Shown: positions 1 through 5,971 of the stretch, one piece after another
Numbering within the stretch: position 1 is the stretch's first letter
Layout of the letters: each line of letters opens with the position of its first letter
Assembly (NCBI GenBank): GCA_035302865.1
Contig: DATGSF010000046.1
Span: forward strand, 1 to 10,637
DNA length: 10,637 nt
Reading direction: 5' to 3'
Source: DATGSF01 sp035302865
GTDB lineage: Bacteria; Bacteroidota; Bacteroidia; Chitinophagales; Chitinophagaceae
The notes under the pieces: model-generated
What the model was told of the DNA's origin: nothing
The model's database searches: none
Seen by the model: the letters and a program-made list of their open reading frames with translations, nothing else
Made by a program: the position numbers and the translations under genes

Positions 1-1098
1 GATGTTTTTGCTAAATCTGCAATAATAGAATTAAACGGTAATAAATTAGGATATATCTATTTACCCGAGTTTTATTCTAATTTTAACTCAGTAGGAAGTA
101 GAAGATCAGGACGTGATGTTGAAAAAGAAGTAGAAAAATTAAAGAAAGAAAATGTAGAAGGAATTATAATAGATTTGAGAAATAATGGAGGTGGTTCTTT
201 AAGTGATGTGGTAGATATGTCTGGGATTTTCTTAGGACGTAGCCCTGTAGTACAAGTAGTTTCAAGCGGAGGACAAAAAGTAACTTTAAAAAGTAAAAAG
301 AGCAGTCCTGTTTATGATGGTCCTTTGATGGTTATGGTTAATAATCGTAGTGCTTCAGCTTCTGAAATTTTAGCGGCTGTATTACAAGATCATAAAAGAG
401 CTGTTATTGTTGGTTCAAAAACATTTGGAAAAGGAACAGTTCAAAAACTAGTGCCTTTAGACCAATTTGTTCCTGGTTCAATCCGAAATAAAATTATTCA
501 AGCTTTTAATGAAGCAAAAGAAGGAAATGCGGAATATGATGGAATTGGTTCTTTAAAATTAACAATTCAAAAATTCTATAGAGTTAACGGTGGTTCCACT
601 CAATTAGAAGGAGTAACTCCTGATATTATTCTTCCAAGTTCTTATGATTTATTAGATATTGGAGAAAGAAGAAATGAAAATGCACTGGAATATGATAAAA
701 TTCCTTCCGTTTCTTATAATGCTTGGAAAAAAACCATACCATTAAAAGTACTAGAAAAGAACAGTAAAAAAAGAATAGAAAAAAATGCAGTTTTTGAAAT
801 TGTAAAAGCAATTGCAAAGAAATTAAAAGAACAGCAAGATGATAATATCGTTCCTTTAAATATAGAAGATTATAAGAAATACCAAAAAGATATGGAAACT
901 TTAAAAGACAGAATGAAAGAAGTGGACAGCATTGGTACGAGTTTAGTAGCTATAAACTTAAAGGAGGATAAAGAAAAAATAGAAATGGATGAAGCGTCTA
1001 AAACAAAAAATGAGGATTGGCTTAAAAATCTACAAAAAGATGCTTATATCTTTGAAGCTAGTAATATTATGAAAGATTGGATTGGTCTTTCGAATTAA
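1..1098 (+). CDS. prc: Tail-specific (carboxy-terminal processing) protease, 5' end missing
   Basis: This is a serine protease of family S41 that degrades or trims periplasmic and envelope proteins from their C-termini. The frame is open from base 1, so the gene begins upstream; 365 residues are visible. The protease core carries EGIIIDLRNNGGG (visible residues 53-65), then NNRSASASEILAA with the likely nucleophile Ser119 (codon 355-357), and TFGKGTVQ with the likely general base Lys144, 25 residues later as in E. coli Prc. GVTPDIILPSS closes the core. The last ~150 residues are Lys/Glu-rich and match the C-terminal DUF3340 region of the long Prc type (GERRNENALEYDKI resembles the E. coli GEKFEDNAL region). 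The signal peptide and PDZ domain would lie upstream of the window. A TTG at 175 lies inside the conserved core and is not the start. The gene ends just before an intrinsic terminator. Family assignment is firm; the exact subtype is inferred. Confidence 0.93.
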   Translation, partial: DVFAKSAIIELNGNKLGYIYLPEFYSNFNSVGSRRSGRDVEKEVEKLKKENVEGIIIDLRNNGGGSLSDVVDMSGIFLGRSPVVQVVSSGGQKVTLKSKKSSPVYDGPLMVMVNNRSASASEILAAVLQDHKRAVIVGSKTFGKGTVQKLVPLDQFVPGSIRNKIIQAFNEAKEGNAEYDGIGSLKLTIQKFYRVNGGSTQLEGVTPDIILPSSYDLLDIGERRNENALEYDKIPSVSYNAWKKTIPLKVLEKNSKKRIEKNAVFEIVKAIAKKLKEQQDDNIVPLNIEDYKKYQKDMETLKDRMKEVDSIGTSLVAINLKEDKEKIEMDEASKTKNEDWLKNLQKDAYIFEASNIMKDWIGLSN

Positions 1099-1112
1099 TA
1101 TTTTTATTTTTC
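1082..1112 (+). promoter_or_regulatory. Weak candidate promoter for rnhB
   Basis: TTG at 1082-1084 and TATTTTTC at 1105-1112 are separated by 20 bases. This approximates the Bacteroidota pattern of a -33 TTG and a -7 TAnnTTTG, with one mismatch in the -7 box. It overlaps the end of prc and lies upstream of the terminator hairpin, so a transcript from here would carry the hairpin in its leader. The DNA is very AT-rich and chance matches are easy; this is only a candidate. Confidence 0.22.
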
Positions 1113-1123
1113 ATAATTATAAG

Positions 1124-1158
1124 AAAAGGAGCTGATGCAAGATATTAGCTCCTTTTTT
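1124..1158 (+). terminator. Intrinsic terminator after prc
   Basis: A perfect 10-base inverted repeat, AAAAGGAGCT (1124-1133) and AGCTCCTTTT (1147-1156), encloses a 13-base loop and continues into a run of six T (1153-1158). The GGAGC/GCTCC core is the most GC-rich patch in the spacer. It sits 25 bases after the prc stop codon and should end prc transcription. It is only 14 bases before the rnhB start codon, leaving little room for a separate rnhB promoter downstream of it. Confidence 0.85.
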
Positions 1159-1172
1159 ATTAAAATTTTTAT

Positions 1173-1745
1173 ATGCAGTTATTTTATCAAGAACAATTAA
1201 TAGAAGCAGGATTAGATGAAGCTGGAAGAGGATGTCTAGCAGGTCCAGTATTTGCAGCAGCAGTTATACTACCTAAAAACTTTAATGCAAAGGAAATATC
1301 AGATAGTAAAATTTTATCGGAAAAGAAAAGAATTGCATTAGCAGAATATATAAAAAAAGAAGCCCTAGATTATGCTATTGCAGCTATTACTCATGATGAA
1401 ATTGATAAAATAAATATTTTAAATGCTAGTTTTAAAGCAATGCATAAGGCTATAGATCAATTAAAACATCGCCCTGAATTGTTATTAATTGATGGAAATA
1501 GATTTTCTCCCTATCTAGGAATCAGTCATCAATGTATAGTAAAAGGAGATGCAAAATTCGTTTCTATAGCTGCAGCTAGTATTTTAGCAAAAGTAAGCAG
1601 AGATAATTATATGTTAGAACAACATGTAAATTATCCTCAATATCAATGGGATAGAAATAAGGGATATCCCACACTTGCACATAAAAAAGCAATAAAGGAA
1701 TTTGGCATAAGTCCCCTGCATAGAAAATCCTATAAAATGTCCTAA
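1173..1745 (+). CDS. rnhB: Ribonuclease HII
   Basis: This cytoplasmic endonuclease cuts the RNA strand of RNA/DNA hybrids and cuts 5' of single ribonucleotides misincorporated in DNA, starting ribonucleotide excision repair. At 190 residues it is a usual RNase HII length. The N-terminal motif LDEAGRGCLAGPV gives the metal ligands Asp15 and Glu16, and GRG is the signature that helps recognise the RNA-DNA junction. LLLIDGNRF supplies Asp107, and KGDAKFVSIAAASILAKVSRD supplies Asp126, completing the DEDD set. GYPTLAHKKAI and SPLHRKSY near the C-terminus are also typical. The ATG at 1173 places the DEAGRG motif about 14 residues in, as expected. There is no visible Shine-Dalgarno sequence. The gene stands between the prc terminator and an 82-base spacer before the porin; nothing suggests functional linkage to either. 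Confidence 0.97.
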   Translation: MQLFYQEQLIEAGLDEAGRGCLAGPVFAAAVILPKNFNAKEISDSKILSEKKRIALAEYIKKEALDYAIAAITHDEIDKINILNASFKAMHKAIDQLKHRPELLLIDGNRFSPYLGISHQCIVKGDAKFVSIAAASILAKVSRDNYMLEQHVNYPQYQWDRNKGYPTLAHKKAIKEFGISPLHRKSYKMS

Positions 1746-1752
1746 ATCATTC

Positions 1753-1775
1753 TCTATAGTATTATAGATTATTTT
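1753..1775 (+). terminator. Possible weak terminator hairpin after rnhB
   Basis: TCTATA (1753-1758) and TATAGA (1763-1768) form a perfect 6-base stem with a GTAT loop, followed by TTATTTT (1769-1775). It begins 7 bases after the rnhB stop codon, where a terminator would be expected. The stem has only one G:C pair and the T-tract is interrupted, so it is weak and may be chance in AT-rich DNA. Confidence 0.3.
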
Positions 1776-1798
1776 CCTCTAAAAATAAGGAATTTGAT

Positions 1799-1806
1799 TA
1801 CCTTTG
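1799..1806 (+). promoter_or_regulatory. -7 promoter element (TACCTTTG) for the porin operon
   Basis: TACCTTTG is a perfect match to the Bacteroidota housekeeping -7 motif TAnnTTTG. It lies 21 bases before the ATG at 1828, giving a short leader if transcription starts about 5-8 bases downstream. A good -33 TTG is not present at the usual distance; TTTTC at 1772-1776 is the nearest T-rich block. The box overlaps a TTG at 1804 that could otherwise be read as an in-frame start, which argues that translation begins at 1828. Confidence 0.5.
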
Positions 1807-1827
1807 TTTTCGAATTATTGCAAAATT

Positions 1828-3843
1828 ATGAGGCAACTACTGTCATTTATTGCTATTTTTATTTTATGTATTAGTATAAATTATGCACAAATTACTAGTC
1901 CAAATTCTACTATTCAAGATCCTCACGATCCATTTATCACTACAGACAGCCTAATGCAAGATAGTTTAAACATGATGGATTCTATGAATTTAGACTGGGT
2001 AGAAGAAGAGGTGGATATTTTCAAATACAAACGAAATAGTCAAAAAAGAATACAATTAGACACTAGTTTATTTGCACTATTAGATGAAATTTCTTCCGAA
2101 AATTTCCTTTGGGCAAATCTTGGAAATTTTAATACTTCTGGATACTCACTTTTATTTAAAACTACAGATTTTGAAGGTAAAAGAGGAGATAGACCTCATT
2201 TATTTCAAGCCTACAGTAAAGAAAAACAAAGAAATTTCTTTTATCATACCAACTTACCATATACCGAATTTATTTTTAATGCAATAGGTCAAAATCAACA
2301 GGGAGTTTCAGTTTTACACACTCAAAATATTACTCCGGAATGGAATTTTTCTTTTGATATAGGAGGAAATAGCTCGGAAGGAGAATATAACAGACAAAAA
2401 GCACAAAACTTTCATGGCATACTAAACAGTCATTATAAAAGTGCAAATCAAAAATTCAACAGTTATTTCAGTGCTTTTTATGAGCAATTTTTACAAAATG
2501 AAAATGGAGGAATTATTTCTTACGATTATTTACATAATCCTCAATTTACAGATAGACAAAGAATTCCCACTCAAGTTGGAGAATTAGCAGGTGGACAAGT
2601 TGAGGTTTCTTCCATTCATAATAGACATAGAAATTTTATTTTAGATTGGACAAATAATTACAGCTTAGGAGTGGTTGATAGTATATATAATGAAGATTCC
2701 ACGGATTTAAAATTACACTACACTCCCCGATTGATTTTCGAACATAATATCACTTGGAGGAATTACCAATATTTATATAATGACAAAAGACCAGTAGCTG
2801 CATTTTATGAAGATGTAATTTCTTTCGGACAATTAAGTTTTAATGATTCCATTTATTCTAAAAACAATTGGCAAAGTCTTGACAATCGTTTCTCTTTAGC
2901 TGGAAATTTAGGAAAAGGAAGTAAACAATGGCAATTTAAAGCAGGAATTGGATTAAAAAATCAGTTTTATAAGCAATACAGTGATATTGAAGAAAATTCT
3001 TTACATAAACTGTGGGGAACTTATGCTTTTGGAAGAATAGCTAAGGAAGCTTTGGAGGAAAATCAATGGGATATTAATATGGATGCTCAATTATTTTTCA
3101 CTGGAGAGGAAGCTGGTAATTTTTATATCAAAGGAGCCTTATCTAAAGGTTTAGCCAATTGGGCAAAAATTGATTTATATGCAAGTCAAAGTTTGAAAAG
3201 TGCCGCATGGTACCAACAAAATAGAGTTTTTAATAGTTTTAGTTTAGAAAATTCCAGTTTGCAAGAAGAAGCTATTACGCATTTAGGAGGTAAATTATAC
3301 ATTCCAAAAATAAAACTTACCGCATTTACTGATCAATATTTAGTAAATAATTTAATTAGCTTGCAAGAAGATTGGACGTATAAAAATTTAGAAAATCCTA
3401 TGTACATTAGTCAAATCGGACTGGAACACAAGCTAAATTTAGGCATTTTCTACGCTTTAAGTAAGGGAATTTATCAAGAACTTTCTGATACAGAACAAAT
3501 TGATTTGCCGCGCTTTTTAATTAATGAAAAACTAGGAATTGAAGCCTATATTTTTAAAAAAGCCTTATTAATAAATACAGGATTAGAAGGTATTTGGTAC
3601 AGTCCATTTAAACGTTCGGAATATATTCCTTTATTAAATGATTTTATTTATCATTCTTCAGAAAAAACAGTAAATATGCCTATTTTAAATTTTTATTTAG
3701 AATTTAAAGTAAAAGGCTTTAGAGGATTTGCTCGGGTACAACAAATACAGCAACTATGGACTGAAAACAACAGCTATGCAAATTTTTATCCTTATCGAAA
3801 TACCTATTTTATCTTTGGATTTAATTGGAGGCTGTTGCAATAA
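1828..3843 (+). CDS. Putative outer-membrane beta-barrel porin (Porin_10-like)
   Basis: This 671-residue protein is probably an outer-membrane beta-barrel. The ATG at 1828 starts a clean signal peptide: MRQ, a hydrophobic stretch to residue ~16, and a probable cut after NYA (residue 20) before QITSP. Starting at the in-frame TTG at 1804 would add eight residues and place the start inside a promoter motif. Residues ~25-85 are Asp/Met/Glu-rich. The barrel appears to begin near FLWANLGNFNTSGYSLLF (~93-110), resembling the 'LGNLGS' opening of the Bacteroidota putative porin family (Pfam Porin_10). An ENGGI motif near residue 225, which I associate with the same family, follows. The remainder alternates short polar and aromatic stretches, as in beta-strands, and the protein ends YFIFGFNWRLLQ, an aromatic-rich final strand. 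Substrate is unknown. It is the first gene of a likely operon with rluD, 18 bases downstream. Barrel location is well supported; the exact family is recognised from memory. Confidence 0.8.
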   Translation: MRQLLSFIAIFILCISINYAQITSPNSTIQDPHDPFITTDSLMQDSLNMMDSMNLDWVEEEVDIFKYKRNSQKRIQLDTSLFALLDEISSENFLWANLGNFNTSGYSLLFKTTDFEGKRGDRPHLFQAYSKEKQRNFFYHTNLPYTEFIFNAIGQNQQGVSVLHTQNITPEWNFSFDIGGNSSEGEYNRQKAQNFHGILNSHYKSANQKFNSYFSAFYEQFLQNENGGIISYDYLHNPQFTDRQRIPTQVGELAGGQVEVSSIHNRHRNFILDWTNNYSLGVVDSIYNEDSTDLKLHYTPRLIFEHNITWRNYQYLYNDKRPVAAFYEDVISFGQLSFNDSIYSKNNWQSLDNRFSLAGNLGKGSKQWQFKAGIGLKNQFYKQYSDIEENSLHKLWGTYAFGRIAKEALEENQWDINMDAQLFFTGEEAGNFYIKGALSKGLANWAKIDLYASQSLKSAAWYQQNRVFNSFSLENSSLQEEAITHLGGKLYIPKIKLTAFTDQYLVNNLISLQEDWTYKNLENPMYISQIGLEHKLNLGIFYALSKGIYQELSDTEQIDLPRFLINEKLGIEAYIFKKALLINTGLEGIWYSPFKRSEYIPLLNDFIYHSSEKTVNMPILNFYLEFKVKGFRGFARVQQIQQLWTENNSYANFYPYRNTYFIFGFNWRLLQ

Positions 3844-3861
3844 AAAATTTGAACAATTAGT

Positions 3862-4926
3862 ATGGAAGAAAATAAAGATTTTTTAGAGGATGATTGGCAA
3901 GAAGAGGAAGATGAGCAGGAAGAAAATGAAGCATATATTCGTTATGAAGTACGTATAGATAAAAAACAAGAAGCATTACGTATTGATAAGTTTCTAATGC
4001 AAAGAATTGAAGGTGCAACACGAAATAAAATACAACAGGGAATTGAAAATGGTGCAGTATTAGTAAATGGAGAGCAAGTAAAAAGCAATTATAAAATTCG
4101 TCCTTTAGATCATATCATTGTATATGATATTAAAAGTGTGGATTACAGTATAATTCATCCCGAAAAAATGAATTTAGAAATTATCTATGAGGATGAGGAG
4201 ATTTTACTAATTAATAAACCTGCAGGTTTAGTGGTACATCCGGGAAGTGGAAATCCTAATAATACTTTAGTGAATGGAGTTGCTTATTATTTATTTGGAG
4301 AAGAATTACCCGAAGATTTAAAATTAGATAGAATAGGCTTAGTTCATAGAATCGATAAAGATACATCAGGATTGATATTATTAGCTAAAACTGAAAATGC
4401 TTTAAAAGAACTGGTAAAACAATTCAAAGCTAGAACAGTTGAACGTAAATATCTTGCATTAGTTTGGGGAAATGTAGAAGAAGATTCAGGTAGTATAGAA
4501 GTGAATATTGGTCGTAATTTACGCCATAGAAAGCTTATGGATGTCTTTCCTGAGGCAGATTATGGAAAATATGCAAAAACCTATTATGAAACACTTGAGC
4601 GACTACAATATGTTTCTTTATTATCTTTTCAATTAGAAACAGGAAGAACCCATCAAATTCGAGTTCATGCAAAATATATGGGGCATACCTTATTTGGAGA
4701 TACAACTTATGGTGGTGATAAAATTCTAAAAGGAACTATATATTCCAAATATAAACAATTTGTAGATAATAATTTTAAAATCCTTAAAAGGCAAGCATTG
4801 CATGCTTTGGAATTAAGTTTTAATCACCCAAGTACAGGAGAAAAAATGCATTTCAATGCTCCTATTCCTGAAGACATGACAACTGTTATTGATAATTGGA
4901 GAGAATATACCAAGGTTTATAAATAA
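3862..4926 (+). CDS. rluD: 23S rRNA pseudouridine synthase, RluD type
   Basis: The enzyme isomerises uridines to pseudouridine; RluD acts on positions 1911, 1915 and 1917 of 23S rRNA helix 69 (E. coli numbering), at the subunit interface. It has 354 residues. The first ~23 residues are highly acidic (14 of 23 are Asp or Glu). An S4 RNA-binding domain follows at ~38-90 (LRIDKFLMQRI, GAVLVNGEQV, KIRPLDHI). The RluA-type catalytic domain has INKPAGLVVHPG (117-128), the catalytic motif HRIDKDTSG with nucleophile Asp165, and GRTHQIRVHAKYMGHTLFGD (261-280). The ~30 residues between YGGD and QALHAL are an insertion. S4 plus RluA catalytic domain fits RluD or RluC; RluD is preferred from the HPG motif and overall layout. 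It starts 18 bases after the porin stop and is followed by queG after 6 bases, so all three genes are probably co-transcribed. Confidence 0.92.
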   Translation: MEENKDFLEDDWQEEEDEQEENEAYIRYEVRIDKKQEALRIDKFLMQRIEGATRNKIQQGIENGAVLVNGEQVKSNYKIRPLDHIIVYDIKSVDYSIIHPEKMNLEIIYEDEEILLINKPAGLVVHPGSGNPNNTLVNGVAYYLFGEELPEDLKLDRIGLVHRIDKDTSGLILLAKTENALKELVKQFKARTVERKYLALVWGNVEEDSGSIEVNIGRNLRHRKLMDVFPEADYGKYAKTYYETLERLQYVSLLSFQLETGRTHQIRVHAKYMGHTLFGDTTYGGDKILKGTIYSKYKQFVDNNFKILKRQALHALELSFNHPSTGEKMHFNAPIPEDMTTVIDNWREYTKVYK

Positions 4927-4932
4927 GAAGCC

Positions 4933-5874
4933 ATGCAAAATGAGAGATACAGTTTTTTGATAAAGGAATGGGCTAAAGAATTAGGTTTTGATTATTGTGG
5001 CATATCTAAAGCTGAAGCCTTGGAGGAGGATAAAGTTTATTTAGAAAAATATCTAAATAAAGGCTATCATGGCAAGATGTCTTATATGGAAAATTATTTT
5101 GATATTCGAACAAATCCTCAAAATATAGTTCCTGGAGGAAAATCAATTATTTCTTTATTATTTAATTATTATCCTAAAGAAGAACAAAAAACTGATGGCC
5201 CTCAAATATCAAAATACGCTTATGGTGCTGATTATCATGAAATAATACGAGATAAACTCAAGGAATTATTAACAAAAATCCAAAAAAACATCGGAAATGT
5301 GGCTGGAAGAGGATTTGTGGACTCTGCTCCACTCTTAGAAAAATCCTTAGCAAGTCGAAGTGGATTAGGCTGGATAGGAAAAAACTCTTTACTCTTAACT
5401 AAGCACAGCGGTTCTTTCTTTTTTTTAGCTAATTTAGTGATTGATTTAGAATTAGCTTATGATAATCCTTATGTTAAAGATTATTGTGGTACTTGCACAC
5501 GTTGTATTGATGCCTGCCCAACGGATGCTATAGTAGATAATAAAGTAATAAATGCCAGCCGTTGCATTTCTTATTTGACAATAGAATTACGGGATGAAAT
5601 TATTCCTTCTGAATTTCAAGATAAAATGGAAGATTGGGTATTTGGATGTGATATCTGTCAAGATGTTTGTCCGTGGAATCGTTTTGCAAAAGCACATAAT
5701 CATCCTGAATTAGAACCTTATAGCATGATTATGGATTTTAATACAGAAGCATGGGAAGCTATGGATGATCAATTATTTAGAACTTTATTACACCATTCTC
5801 CTCTTAAAAGACCTAAATGGGAAGGGATAAAAAGAAATATAAAATTTATAAAAATAGAAAATAAAGATAAATAA
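4933..5874 (+). CDS. queG: Epoxyqueuosine reductase, short form
   Basis: QueG performs the last step of queuosine synthesis, a cobalamin-dependent reduction of epoxyqueuosine to queuosine at wobble position 34 of tRNAs with GUN anticodons. The 313-residue protein has the N-terminal DUF1730-like cobalamin-binding region (SISLLFNYYP is SIISLLFNYYP at 71-81; GRGFVDSAPLLEKSLA at 125-140, with Asp130 the likely catalytic acid; GLGWIGKNSLLL at 144-154). A double 4Fe-4S ferredoxin region follows: CGTCTRCIDACPTDAI gives Cys185, 188, 191 and 195, then Cys211, and GCDICQDVCPWN gives Cys239, 242 and 246. All eight cluster cysteines are present. LKRPKWEGIKRN near the end is typical. Compared with E. coli QueG (~379 residues), the C-terminal HEAT-like tRNA-binding extension is absent; shorter versions of this kind are, as I recall, common in this phylum. 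It is tightly linked to rluD, another RNA-modification gene. Confidence 0.95.
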   Translation: MQNERYSFLIKEWAKELGFDYCGISKAEALEEDKVYLEKYLNKGYHGKMSYMENYFDIRTNPQNIVPGGKSIISLLFNYYPKEEQKTDGPQISKYAYGADYHEIIRDKLKELLTKIQKNIGNVAGRGFVDSAPLLEKSLASRSGLGWIGKNSLLLTKHSGSFFFLANLVIDLELAYDNPYVKDYCGTCTRCIDACPTDAIVDNKVINASRCISYLTIELRDEIIPSEFQDKMEDWVFGCDICQDVCPWNRFAKAHNHPELEPYSMIMDFNTEAWEAMDDQLFRTLLHHSPLKRPKWEGIKRNIKFIKIENKDK

Positions 5875-5922
5875 CTAATTGTATTTTTCTTAAGGTAAAA
5901 GATCCATTTAAAGTTATAAAAA

Positions 5923-5955
5923 TTGTAATTTTACTTAAATTTCATTTTACATTTT
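5923..5955 (+). promoter_or_regulatory. Candidate promoter for the PNGase F-like/M16 gene pair
   Basis: TTG at 5923-5925 is followed after 22 bases by TACATTTT (5948-5955), which differs from TAnnTTTG only at the last base. The spacing fits the range seen for Bacteroidota promoters and would give a leader of roughly 10 bases. The 97-base gap after queG is the only space between the two gene groups, so a promoter is expected somewhere here; this exact assignment is tentative. Confidence 0.32.
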
Positions 5956-5963
5956 AAATTTCA
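5935..5963 (+). repeat. Short direct repeats upstream of the PNGase F-like gene
   Basis: TTAAATTTCA occurs twice, at 5935-5944 and 5954-5963, spaced 19 bases start to start. Between and overlapping them is a perfect tandem CATTTTA-CATTTTA (5943-5956). The block overlaps the candidate -7 box and ends 8 bases before the start codon. It could be a regulator-binding site, or simply the product of very AT-rich sequence. Confidence 0.35.
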
Positions 5964-5971
5964 ATAAAACA

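Noticed and set aside
175..177. TTG as a start codon for a shorter protease
   Set aside because: The same frame is open to base 1 and the TTG lies inside the conserved IIIDLRNNGGG motif, so the gene is cut by the window edge rather than starting here.
626..817. Open frame of 63 codons on the minus strand inside prc
   Set aside because: It is Phe/Leu/Lys-rich, as expected from reverse reading of an AT-rich, Lys/Glu-rich coding region, and the + strand protein here is clearly conserved.
2084..2287. Open frame of 67 codons on the + strand in another frame of the porin gene
   Set aside because: It lies wholly inside the porin coding sequence and its product shows no recognisable motif.
5911..5936. 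Imperfect AT-only hairpin after queG as a terminator
   Set aside because: The possible stem is almost purely A:T with a mismatch and no clean T-tract follows; I see no convincing terminator after queG.
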